Notes: generated by a model from the sequence alone, not told the origin. Shown: positions 37,598 to 45,395, counted from the first letter of the stretch. The stretch is DNA of 64,000 bases from Cyclobacteriaceae bacterium (GCA_020832305.1 JAFIEV010000056.1:27192-91191), one strand, 5' to 3'. A program made the numbers and translations.

Positions 37598-38995
37598 ATG
37601 CGAATACTTACCTTACTTTTTTTATTCCTCTTTACCATTGATCTGCCGGTTTCGGGCCAATCGACCAACAGCCAAATTCATCAACCACTTGAAGAGGTCA
37701 TTGAGCAAATCCAACAGCAATTTGATGTTAAAATCCGATATTCCGAAGGCTTGCTTAAGGATAAGGAACTGCGTTTTGCACCATGGCGCGTAAGAAATTA
37801 TGACCTGCAACAAACGCTGATCAATGTATTGGCGCCCTTTGACCTGGTAGCACATCCCGAACCGGATGGCAATTATCGAATACGCATTTTTGACTTTACC
37901 AGAAAGCCTGTACCTGATGGCCAGGCGCATTTGGAACACCTTAAAAATCAGTATCATCATAGCAAAGCATGGGAGCGCAGAAAAAGCGAACTGCGGCAAT
38001 GTATGATGGAAACCCTGGGCTTAAATGCCTTGCGCTCCTATTCAATGCCCGCAGCCATAACAGGAAAAAGGAGAAATTTTGAGGGCTATTCTGTTCAAAA
38101 CATCGCGCTGGAAACACTACCTGGCCTTTTTATGGCTGGCTCCGTGTACATGCCTTTAAAAAGAAAAGGGCCTTTTCCCGTTATTTTAAGTCCGAATGGG
38201 CATTTTCCCGATGGCCGGTATCGCGATGATCAGCAGCTGCGCTGCGCGGGCCTGGCCCGTATGGGCGCTATAGTGGTGAGCTATGATATGTTTGCCTGGG
38301 GTGAATCAGAGCTGCAATTCGCTAAAGAACACCACTCAACACCCATCGCTCAGGTGATCCAATCACATAACAGCATAAGGTTATTGGATTATATGCTCAG
38401 TCTTAAAGACGCCGACCCCAGCAGGGTAGCGATTACCGGTGCTTCAGGAGGCGCTACACAAGCAATGGTGCTGGCAGCGCTTGATGACCGCATAACTGTA
38501 AGTATACCTGTAGTGATGGTGTCTTCACATTTTCACGGTGGATGCCCCTGCGAAAGCGGACTACCCGTGCATTTGTGTGGTGAGGGTACCAATAACGCTG
38601 AAATCGCGGCTATGGTAAGCCCCAAACCAATGCTTCTCGTCTCAAACGGCAAGGACTGGACCCATACCAATCCGGAGTTGGAGTATCCTTTCATTAAACG
38701 GATTTATGGTTTCTACAATAAAGCCGATCTGGTATCATTGGTGCATTTACCTGAAGAGGGTCACGATTATGGCCCCTCAAAACGCGCTGCCGTTTATTCA
38801 TTTGCGGTAAAGCATTTACAGCTTGATCAGAATGCAGTTTTTGATGCCAATGGGCAATTGGATGAAAAGAAATGTACCATTGAGCCCTATAAGGCCCTGA
38901 AGGTGTTTGGTGACAATGGCGAAAAACTGCCAGCCCACGCGCTCAAGGATATTAAAGACTTGCAGGCAGTAGTAGAGAAGTTTAATAATCGCTGA
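37598..38995 (+). CDS. Exported alpha/beta hydrolase (esterase-like) with STN-like N-terminal domain
   Basis: A 465-residue protein with a signal peptide (MRILTLLFLFLFTIDLPVSGQ). Residues 25-100 (LEEVIEQIQQQFDVKIRYSEGLLKDKELRFAPWRVRNYDLQQTLINVLAPFDLVAHPEPDGNYRIRIF) look like the STN (secretin/TonB short N-terminal) fold. The rest is an alpha/beta hydrolase of the acetylxylan-esterase/dienelactone-hydrolase kind, with the nucleophile Ser283 in GASGGAT and a catalytic-type His389 in PEEGHDYG; the acid is probably Asp355 or a nearby Asp/Glu. An STN domain on a hydrolase is unusual. It probably deacylates a carbohydrate together with the GH172 and GH2 enzymes downstream. Confidence 0.78.
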   Translation: MRILTLLFLFLFTIDLPVSGQSTNSQIHQPLEEVIEQIQQQFDVKIRYSEGLLKDKELRFAPWRVRNYDLQQTLINVLAPFDLVAHPEPDGNYRIRIFDFTRKPVPDGQAHLEHLKNQYHHSKAWERRKSELRQCMMETLGLNALRSYSMPAAITGKRRNFEGYSVQNIALETLPGLFMAGSVYMPLKRKGPFPVILSPNGHFPDGRYRDDQQLRCAGLARMGAIVVSYDMFAWGESELQFAKEHHSTPIAQVIQSHNSIRLLDYMLSLKDADPSRVAITGASGGATQAMVLAALDDRITVSIPVVMVSSHFHGGCPCESGLPVHLCGEGTNNAEIAAMVSPKPMLLVSNGKDWTHTNPELEYPFIKRIYGFYNKADLVSLVHLPEEGHDYGPSKRAAVYSFAVKHLQLDQNAVFDANGQLDEKKCTIEPYKALKVFGDNGEKLPAHALKDIKDLQAVVEKFNNR

Positions 38996-39650
38996 GGCGA
39001 TGGGAATTGTTTAATTGTTTAATTGTTTAATTGTTGATTTGTTGAGTTGTTGAATCGAATAATTAAGTTTAGAGCTCGGAGCTCGTTGTGAGGTACTGAA
39101 AGCTTAGAAAGAAAGCCACTGTATATTTTGTAACTCAACAGATGTTGGTCCAAAAACAGGAAGCCACTTTTCCAAAGCTTAAAATCTTTGGAAAAGTTAA
39201 TAAAGTAAGTTTGCTGTTTTTCAACGTTTTTCAAAAGATAATGCTTGCTCTTAGGGTCTTAAATAATTGAATATTAAATATTTAGGAGTGTTTCGTGAGG
39301 ACACGAACCACGGCGTATAGTGGTAGCTTTGTAGGTTTTTAAATAATTGAATATTAAGTATATAGAGTGTTTCGTGGGGACACGAATCACAGCGGGAGAG
39401 GTTGAGATGTTCAGATGTTTGTAAATATTTGATTATTAATCGCATAGAGGTGTTTTGTGAGGGCAAATAGTACGGCGGCGAGTTTATCCCTCAATGCCGT
39501 GGCGAGTGTCCCCACGCGCCACTGTACACTTTTTGGCATTAAATAATAGAAAATTAGGTATATAGGTTTGTTTCGTGAGGGCAAAAGACAAGGCGACAAA
39601 AACCACGGCAAGAGATTTACTGAGTATTTTAATTATAAACCCAATTCAAG
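38996..39650. repeat. Repeat-filled spacer: AATTGTTT tandem, hairpin and about 80-bp degenerate tandem array
   Basis: No gene is seen. At 39005-39035 the 8-base unit AATTGTTT repeats about four times. At 39166-39197 lies a 12-bp perfect hairpin (family C). From 39261 four degenerate units begin at about 39261, 39341, 39423 and 39541. Each has AAATAaTtgAatATTAa followed by TTTCGTGagGaCACGAAcCACGGCG-like sequence. The first two are about 85-90% alike by eye; the last two are more diverged. The array ends about 30 bases before the GH172 start codon, so its promoter must lie within or next to it. Confidence 0.75.
39166..39197. repeat. Family C hairpin ACTTTTCCAAAG / CTTTGGAAAAGT
   Basis: A perfect 12-bp stem with an 8-base loop (CTTAAAAT). 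The same hairpin, with two loop differences, recurs at 43881-43912. Confidence 0.8.
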
Positions 39651-40802
39651 ATGAAAACTTTTTATTCAACACTTCTGGTACTTCTGTTGGCTACAGGAGT
39701 GGCTCTTGCCCAGAAAAGGCCATCTTTTGATGGATTGGATGTGAATATGAGCAATTTCTACCGATTGTCGGATGCCAAAACCCGTTCTATAAGCCCCGAA
39801 AATCCTACCGGCGCACCTGGCCGCGGCGGGATGGCTACCCTGGAAGAAGGGGTAAGCGGAAGACAAGCCCGTGAGCTGGGCGTGGGATGGAAAGTTAATC
39901 CTTACGTTTTTATTGAACCGGGTCAAACCCATGTGCTGGCCGATATTGAAGGCTCCGGCGCCATTCAGCATATATGGATGACCCCCACCCGGGCCTGGCG
40001 ATATAGTGTGATTCGCTTTTACTGGGACGATGAGAAAAATCCTTCCGTAGAAGTGCCGGTGGGTGATTTTTTTGGTATGGGCTGGGGTGAATATGCGCAC
40101 CTCAACTCGCTGCCGGTGGTAGTAAACCCTGGCAGTGCCTTCAATTGTTTCTGGGTGATGCCCTTTCGCAAAAAGTGCAAAATCACCATGGAAAACATAG
40201 GGCATGAGCGCATGAGCGTTTATTACCAGATTACCTATGCCCTGACTGAGGTGCCCGAAGATGCCGCCTATTTCCATGCGCAATTCAGAAGAAGTAATCC
40301 AACACAAGGCGCACTGCATACCCTCGTTGATGGCATTAAAGGAAAAGGTCACTACGTTGGCACCTATATGGCATGGCAGGTAAACAATAAAGGCTGGTGG
40401 GGCGAAGGGGAAATTAAGTTTTTTATGGATGGCGACAAGCAATTCCCCACCATTTGCGGTACCGGAACAGAGGATTATTTTCTGGGATCCTACAATTTTG
40501 AAAATAAAAAAACCCGGCAGTACGAAGAATTTTCCACCCCTTACGCAGGTATGCATCAGGTAATCCGGCCGGATGGTCTTTACGATTCACAACAGAGGTT
40601 TGGATTATACCGTTGGCATATACAGGATCCCATACGATTTGAAAAAGAATTGAAGGTAACCATCCAGGACCTGGGCTGGCGCAGCGATGGCAGATACCTG
40701 CCACAGAAATCTGATATCAGCTCTGTGGTGTATTGGTACCAGGCTGAGCCCCATGCACCTTTCCCAACCTTACCCTCTAAGAATGACCTTGAAGTAAATT
40801 AA
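39651..40802 (+). CDS. GH172-family (DUF2961) glycoside hydrolase
   Basis: A 383-residue secreted enzyme (signal STLLVLLLATGVALAQ). The DUF2961 core is clear: EGSGAIQHIWMTPTRAWRYSVIRFYWDDEKNPSVEVPVGDFFGMGWGEY, NCFWVMPFRKKCKITMENIG and CGTGTEDYFLGSYNF. Glu274 in GTGTEDYF corresponds to a catalytic glutamate of characterised GH172 enzymes, which cleave difructose anhydride or D-arabinofuranosyl/fructofuranosyl links and work as trimers or hexamers of double jelly-rolls. A second Glu lies in RQYEEFSTPYAGM. The GH2 gene begins 7 bases downstream, so they form an operon. The substrate is inferred only by family. Confidence 0.92.
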   Translation: MKTFYSTLLVLLLATGVALAQKRPSFDGLDVNMSNFYRLSDAKTRSISPENPTGAPGRGGMATLEEGVSGRQARELGVGWKVNPYVFIEPGQTHVLADIEGSGAIQHIWMTPTRAWRYSVIRFYWDDEKNPSVEVPVGDFFGMGWGEYAHLNSLPVVVNPGSAFNCFWVMPFRKKCKITMENIGHERMSVYYQITYALTEVPEDAAYFHAQFRRSNPTQGALHTLVDGIKGKGHYVGTYMAWQVNNKGWWGEGEIKFFMDGDKQFPTICGTGTEDYFLGSYNFENKKTRQYEEFSTPYAGMHQVIRPDGLYDSQQRFGLYRWHIQDPIRFEKELKVTIQDLGWRSDGRYLPQKSDISSVVYWYQAEPHAPFPTLPSKNDLEVN

Positions 40803-40809
40803 TGAATAT

Positions 40810-42675
40810 ATGAAAAGCCAATCGCTAATTATTTTTTTGGTACTGATTCAGTCCATTTTTATAGTGCCCAATCCGGGCATGGCGCAACAGGATCCCTTTT
40901 TGCCGGTACCCATCATTCAAAGTCCCTGGGCAGATAAAGTTGCGTCCATGCCCCATCCCGAATATCCGCGGCCTCAAATGACCCGTGATAAATGGACAAA
41001 TCTCAACGGACATTGGGAATACGCCATTCTTGAAAAAGGCGCCACGCAACCGGCAAATTACGACGGTAAAATTCTCGTGCCTTTCCCGGTAGAGTCAAAA
41101 CTTTCAGGTGTAGGAAAAACAGTGGGTGCACAAAAGGAACTCTGGTACCGACGTTCTTTTGATATAACGCCAGATATGCGCAGGTCTGTGCTTCTATTGC
41201 ATTTTGGAGCAGTGGATTGGGAAGCAGAGGTTTTTGTCAACGGAAAGTCTGCCGGAATACACCGCGGCGGCTATGATCCATTTAGCTTCGACATTTCTTC
41301 CTTATTGAAACCCGGCAAAAGCCAGGAACTTGTAGTGAGGGTGTGGGATCCGACCGATGAAGGCCCCCAACCCAGAGGAAAGCAGGTCAACAAACCCAGG
41401 GGTATATGGTATACTCCGGTTACCGGTATATGGCAAACCGTATGGCTGGAGACCGTACCAGCAACCTACATCGCCGGATTGAAAAATACGCCCGACCTTG
41501 ATAACAATCAGATTGTGGTGACGGCCAATGTTAAAAATGGCAAAGCCGGACAGCTCCTCAGGGTGCGCTTGCTGGAAGAAGGTAAGATTGTGGCTGAGCA
41601 AAATGCGCTTATAAGCGATGCCGTAAAGCTGAGCATCGAAAACCCAAAGGTCTGGTCTCCTGCCAATCCTTTTTTGTATGACCTTGAAGTAACGGTACTG
41701 CAGGGGCGCAGGGAACTTGATCAGGTGAAAAGCTATGCCGCCCTAAGAAAAATCAGCATGGCCTTTGACGGCAATGGGGTGCAGCGCTTGATGCTCAATA
41801 ATGAATTTCTATTTCAGTACGGTCCGCTCGACCAGGGCTGGTGGCCCGATGGTTTATACACCGCTCCGAGTGATGAAGCACTGCGCTTTGATATTGAGAA
41901 AACCCGCGAAATGGGATTCAATATGATCCGAAAGCATGTGAAGGTTGAACCGGCAAGATGGTATTACCATTGTGACCGCATGGGTATGCTGGTATGGCAG
42001 GATATGCCCAATGGAGATCATGGCAATGTTTGGGAAACGCGACCCGGCATCATTGGCCGTGGTACTGAAAGGCAGCGGAGCCCGGAATCGGAAAGCATCT
42101 TCAAAACCGAATGGAAGGCCATCATCGATGCCAATGTCAATTTCCCATCTATAGTGGTATGGGTACCCTTTAATGAGGCATGGGGACAGTTTAAAACCCG
42201 GGAAATTACTGAATGGACCCAACAGTACGATCCAACCCGACTGGTAAACAGCGCCAGCGGTGGTAATTTTATCATGGAAGGCACAAAAATCACCGGTGAC
42301 ATCATGGACATACATAATTATCCCGATGCGGCTATGCCCGACCCTGATATTTTTGGAAGGGATCAGATTTTAGTGCTGGGTGAATTCGGCGGACTCGGCC
42401 TGCCGGTGGAGGGACATACCTGGCAGGAAAAGGATAATTGGGGTTATCAAAGTTTTAACAATAAGGAGGAATTACTTAAGCGTTATACCCAATTGATGGA
42501 AGCCCTGGCTCCTATGATTCAAAAGTCCCTTTCTGCGGCTGTCTATACCCAGACTACCGATGTGGAGGTCGAAATAAACGGATTGATGACCTATGATCGG
42601 AAAGTCATCAAATTCCCTGAGGAGGCACTTAAAAACCTGCACCAAAAACTGTATGATGTGAAGATTGCTCGTTGA
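40810..42675 (+). CDS. Glycoside hydrolase family 2 protein (beta-galactosidase/glucuronidase-like)
   Basis: A 621-residue secreted enzyme (signal LIIFLVLIQSIFIVPNPGMAQQ). In order come a sugar-binding jelly-roll (about 45-215; VPFPVESKLSGVG, LWYRRSF, FVNGKSAGIHRGGYDPFSFDIS, PRGIWYTPVTGIWQTVWLE), an immunoglobulin-like domain and a TIM barrel. The acid/base is Glu456 in WVPFNEAWGQ and the nucleophile is probably Glu525 in VLGEFGGLGLP. GH2 enzymes remove beta-linked galactose, mannose or glucuronate. It shares an operon with the GH172 enzyme; no SusC/SusD pair or hybrid sensor is adjacent, so this is not a classical polysaccharide-utilisation locus. Confidence 0.95.
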   Translation: MKSQSLIIFLVLIQSIFIVPNPGMAQQDPFLPVPIIQSPWADKVASMPHPEYPRPQMTRDKWTNLNGHWEYAILEKGATQPANYDGKILVPFPVESKLSGVGKTVGAQKELWYRRSFDITPDMRRSVLLLHFGAVDWEAEVFVNGKSAGIHRGGYDPFSFDISSLLKPGKSQELVVRVWDPTDEGPQPRGKQVNKPRGIWYTPVTGIWQTVWLETVPATYIAGLKNTPDLDNNQIVVTANVKNGKAGQLLRVRLLEEGKIVAEQNALISDAVKLSIENPKVWSPANPFLYDLEVTVLQGRRELDQVKSYAALRKISMAFDGNGVQRLMLNNEFLFQYGPLDQGWWPDGLYTAPSDEALRFDIEKTREMGFNMIRKHVKVEPARWYYHCDRMGMLVWQDMPNGDHGNVWETRPGIIGRGTERQRSPESESIFKTEWKAIIDANVNFPSIVVWVPFNEAWGQFKTREITEWTQQYDPTRLVNSASGGNFIMEGTKITGDIMDIHNYPDAAMPDPDIFGRDQILVLGEFGGLGLPVEGHTWQEKDNWGYQSFNNKEELLKRYTQLMEALAPMIQKSLSAAVYTQTTDVEVEINGLMTYDRKVIKFPEEALKNLHQKLYDVKIAR

Positions 42676-42720
42676 GCAGTGATGCGTGATGCGTAAACCG
42701 TAATGGGTGATGGGTAATGG

Positions 42721-42768
42721 GTTTCAGTGCTTGTTGGTGGAAAAACACCAACAAGGGGGAGGATTGAG
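42721..42768 (+). repeat. 48-bp direct repeat with CTTGTTGGTG hairpin, copy 1
   Basis: Arms CTTGTTGGTG (42730-42739) and CACCAACAAG (42746-42755) form a perfect 10-bp stem around GAAAAA. The 48-base unit differs from 43289-43336 at a single base. Confidence 0.8.
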
Positions 42769-43070
42769 AAAGCGTGGGTAGAGTTTAAATTAATTGGCGA
42801 TTTTTAAATCTGAAATCACATATCGCATATCTGCTATCGCATATCTTTATTTTAATCCTGATTAGCGATTTGAGATTGGCGAGGTATAGAACTTACCCCA
42901 ATACAAAGATGATTATCAAAAAATGCCTTTCACAGCACGACTTAATTTGCCACGAATAACCTATTGTCAGTAAGCTGCACGGAGAAACTATCTGTAAAGG
43001 TATTTGAGTTTCCAGTCCTCGTCGCATATTGAGGTGAAACCGAAATCCCGGAAAGCATAGCGTTCGGGAC

Positions 43071-43245
43071 AGCACAAATGCCCATGCTATACAATCGACC
43101 CTGTAGGGTGTCGCATCTATAAAAAAACCAGCCAGGGCATGCGTGCCGCATGTTCTTTCTTGTCTGTAAATGCATTGAAAATCAATGATATAAAGTGTAA
43201 AGTGTACAGAATCGCGTGGGGCCACGTGCCACGACGGCAGTGGAT
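43071..43245 (+). repeat. Long dispersed repeat (family E), copy near 43.1 kb
   Basis: The most complete copy of the unit seen at 8358-8500 and, for its 3' half, at 8119-8225. Its upstream part matches the former and its downstream part (GTGTACAG to GCCACGTGCCACGACGG) matches the latter, so one full unit is about 170 bases. Includes the near-palindrome ACCCTGTAGGGT. Confidence 0.7.
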
Positions 43246-43288
43246 GAAAAATTTGCGGATGAAATATCATACAAAGTCAGGTGTAGGG

Positions 43289-43336
43289 GTTTCAGTGCTT
43301 GTTGGTGGAAAAACACCAACAAGAGGGAGGATTGAG
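43289..43336 (+). repeat. 48-bp direct repeat with CTTGTTGGTG hairpin, copy 2
   Basis: Same unit as 42721-42768, with the hairpin at 43298-43323. The two copies lie 568 bases apart and bracket the family E repeat. Confidence 0.8.
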
Positions 43337-43644
43337 TTGAGCCGTGTTGCGTGTTGCGTGATGGGTGTTGAGTTGTTGAGTGTTGATTGTTAATCCCGTA
43401 GGGGTGACACATTTTTTATGAGGTAATGCTTTATTTAAAAAATAGTTTCGCACCTACGGCGCTTATCTTTTTACTTTACTTTTGTTTCTACAAAGATGCC
43501 GCGCCTACAGCGCTAAGATGCTGTGTGGCAGAAACAAGAATTCGTGATGGGTAATCCGTGATGCGTGATGGGTGTTTAGATGTTTAGGTGATTAGTTGTT
43601 AAGTTTCGTAGGGAAGAATAAGGTTATTCGTTATCCTCACAGTT

Positions 43645-43662
43645 GTTGGAGTTTTCTCCGAC
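43645..43662. repeat. Dispersed hairpin GTTGGAG-tttt-CTCCGAC
   Basis: Second copy of the unit at 5639-5656, with one stem mismatch and the same flank (CGACCACCCCCAT and AATTAGCTCG). Confidence 0.65.
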
Positions 43663-43826
43663 GACCACCCCCATAAAATTAGCTCGTAGTTCACAGGAAC
43701 CAACTTTATAGATTATTGTGTATTTCAAAATCAATTATTTGCAAGGGTTTCGTGAAGGCATTCTTGTTCAAAAACCGCGTTATAAACGCTGCTTATTGAA
43801 TTTAAAACGATTTACTTTTTTGCACA

Positions 43827-43846
43827 TCCTCGTTTTAAAACGAGGA
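43827..43846. repeat. Family A palindrome (20-bp perfect)
   Basis: TCCTCGTTTTAAAACGAGGA is fully self-complementary. The arms match the TCCTCGTT/AACGAGGA core of the palindromes near 8.1 kb. Confidence 0.75.
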
Positions 43847-43880
43847 CGATTTTGAGAGAGTTATTAAAAAGCTGGCCGAT

Positions 43881-43912
43881 ACTTTTCCAAAGTTTGAAAT
43901 CTTTGGAAAAGT
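43881..43912. repeat. Family C hairpin, copy 2
   Basis: Perfect 12-bp arms ACTTTTCCAAAG and CTTTGGAAAAGT around TTTGAAAT; counterpart of 39166-39197. Confidence 0.8.
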
Positions 43913-44018
43913 TGAGGTTAGAAGCATTTGCGTCGTGTATTAATGGCGTTGCCAATTTGTGAAGTATTTCATGTTCGACGATTTTATATAAAAAAGCCAT
44001 TCAAAAGCAGGTACCTAC

Positions 44019-44044
44019 CTGTCAGGTTTTCACAACCTGTTAGG
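44019..44044. repeat. Diverged hairpin CCTGTCAGGTT / AACCTGTTAGG
   Basis: Eleven-base arms with two mismatches, followed by ATTTT. Related to 5260-5290 and 7861-7898. It lies 34 bases past the stop of the minus-strand nucleotidyltransferase gene, but its T-rich side faces the plus strand. Confidence 0.5.
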
Positions 44045-44077
44045 ATTTTATACGCAATAGGCCTTGATTTACAGAAT

Positions 44078-44407
44078 TTAACCTATGCCTTTTTGATAAA
44101 GCTCCTTATCGGGTTTTTTGTAAAATAGTAAACCTACCCGCTGTATGTATTCTGCCAAATCAGGATTTTTGATTTTATGATAAAGAGACAGGTCTATTTT
44201 GTAGGGCAACAACAGGTCGTCTAATTCGGTTTCTAATTTTAGCAGGTTGCGGTGATCCAAATTGCCTTTTATAGTTAAGTCAATATCGGAACCTTTCCGG
44301 TAATTTCCCATTGCCCTGGAACCATACAACAACACCTGTTCAATTTCGGGGTATTGTGCAAAACATCGTTTAAGGGCATCTATATCCTTTTGCTGTAATC
44401 CAAACAT
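44078..44407 (-). CDS. MNT-type nucleotidyltransferase antitoxin (MntA-like)
   Basis: A 109-residue minimal nucleotidyltransferase. The signature GSRAMGNYRKGSDIDL gives Gly29-Ser30, then Asp41-x-Asp43 (the GSx10DxD motif), and a third acidic residue is Asp72 in KIDLSLY. Family members transfer AMP onto a Tyr of the partner HEPN toxin and so silence it. The gene starts four bases after the HEPN gene ends, as is typical of HEPN/MNT toxin-antitoxin operons. All three metal-binding acids are intact. Confidence 0.92.
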   Translation of the reverse strand: MFGLQQKDIDALKRCFAQYPEIEQVLLYGSRAMGNYRKGSDIDLTIKGNLDHRNLLKLETELDDLLLPYKIDLSLYHKIKNPDLAEYIQRVGLLFYKKPDKELYQKGIG

Positions 44408-44411
44408 TTTT

Positions 44412-44828
44412 CTATCTGTCCAACAGTGAAGTCATTTTGTCTTTAAAAGCACCGAACAACTCATAATAGGTCTCTGTAATATTTCTGACCAATTCTTTTG
44501 CCGTTTCTTCGTTATAGGTGTGCGATGACTTATTTCGGCTTTTTATCATTTCCATCCAACCATCTCCATTTTCAATAAGTCCATTGTTAAAAGCCTCCCT
44601 TGTGGCATCACGTGAGCCTGTGATTTGTGTATTGCCTTGATATTCAAAATAATCTTTCATTACGTTCCAGGCCAGCTCGTGGGTAAATCCAAATCGTTGA
44701 ATCAGGCCTTGTTCTTCCAGTTCTGTTAATCCATCCTTGAAAAATTGAACAACCGCACTCTCTAAAAGTGCATAGGCCTTTATATAATTCTGAAAGCGTT
44801 GTTGCCATCTGATATCCTGCGGATTCAT
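44412..44828 (-). CDS. HEPN-fold partner of the nucleotidyltransferase (HI0074-type)
   Basis: A 138-residue all-helical protein of the nucleotidyltransferase-substrate-binding family (HI0074-like). The helices include RWQQRFQNYIKAYALLESAV, FGFTHELAWNVMKDYFEYQG and GWMEMIKSRNKSSHTY. Arg98-N-K-S-S-His103 fits the Rx4-6H motif of HEPN ribonucleases. In toxin-antitoxin pairs HEPN is the RNase toxin and MNT the antitoxin; HI0074-type partners may also be non-toxic. It directly precedes the MNT gene and its start overlaps the end of a small frame upstream by four bases. Confidence 0.9.
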   Translation of the reverse strand: MNPQDIRWQQRFQNYIKAYALLESAVVQFFKDGLTELEEQGLIQRFGFTHELAWNVMKDYFEYQGNTQITGSRDATREAFNNGLIENGDGWMEMIKSRNKSSHTYNEETAKELVRNITETYYELFGAFKDKMTSLLDR

Positions 44829-45070
44829 ATGGTAAATCCTGTTTTGTGAGTCAGGGTATTAAACCCGTCAATAATTATTTCCAGATACATTGCAAAATAG
44901 GCAATTGAATTTGTAAATGAAAAGGTATTTATTAGTTCAAATATTTTATGTCTGGTATAATTGAAATCCTCCGGAAAGCATGCGGATGATTTTTTTGCTC
45001 CAGGTAAAAACAGCCCTTCGCACTTTTTGATGCTGCGTATTGCCAGTGTAATCCCAAGCCTGATATGCAT
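44825..45070 (-). CDS. Small ORF coupled to the HEPN gene, unknown
   Basis: An 81-codon frame whose TGA overlaps the ATG of the HEPN gene in an ATGA junction, which suggests translational coupling. The product has a hydrophobic C-terminal half (FTNSIAYFAMYLEIIIDGFNTL) and resembles no family I know. It could be a small third component, the end of a degraded gene, or chance. Confidence 0.3.
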   Translation of the reverse strand: MHIRLGITLAIRSIKKCEGLFLPGAKKSSACFPEDFNYTRHKIFELINTFSFTNSIAYFAMYLEIIIDGFNTLTHKTGFTI

Positions 45071-45395
45071 TCAGCTAAATGCACAACATGTTTTTATATC
45101 CAGGCCGTTAAATGTTCTGATATCAAGAAAATTATACTTTATCTTGTCAATTAATTGAATTATATGAAGAATAAATTAAATAAAAGACACACAACTTTGC
45201 AAAATAATTTGTATATTTTAAGTTAATTATTTTCATTAATTGTTTTATATTTTTTATGTTTGCCTTTCATTTTTGATGTAAATTCAATAATTGTGCCTTA
45301 TGGCCATTTATTCAATTGGTTATAAAGTATATTTATAATGGTGTAATTTATTTTAGCAATATTTCATAAATTATTAAAACAAATACCACAGAACT
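45071..45395. other. Very AT-rich spacer
   Basis: No gene or clear structure. It should hold the promoter for the propeller protein gene at 45396 and, on the other strand, that of the HEPN/MNT operon. Confidence 0.5.

Larger units (their letters stand above)
42676..44077. other. 1.4-kb gene-free region built from dispersed repeats
   Basis: No credible gene; short frames here are translated repeats. Contents in order: GATGGGTAATGGG-type simple sequence (42680-42722), a 48-bp direct repeat (42721-42768 and 43289-43336), a family E long repeat (43071-43245), more simple sequence (43345-43395 and 43546-43610), the GTTGGAG hairpin unit (43645-43662), a family A palindrome (43827-43846), a family C hairpin (43881-43912) and a diverged CCTGTCAGG hairpin (44019-44044). 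Members of most families occur again at 5.0-8.5, 11.5 or 39.2 kb. Confidence 0.7.

Noticed and set aside
39261..39620. Possible CRISPR array
   Set aside because: The units are about 80 bases, diverge strongly from each other and have no constant short repeat with unique spacers; no cas genes are nearby.
39666..40556. 296-codon minus-strand frame opposite the GH172 gene
   Set aside because: It is antisense to a gene with clear family motifs and signal peptide, and its own translation has no recognisable domain.
42893..43412. Short overlapping frames in the 43-kb gap
   Set aside because: They are translations of dispersed repeats; similar peptides arise from the repeats near 8.4 kb, and no frame is conserved between copies.
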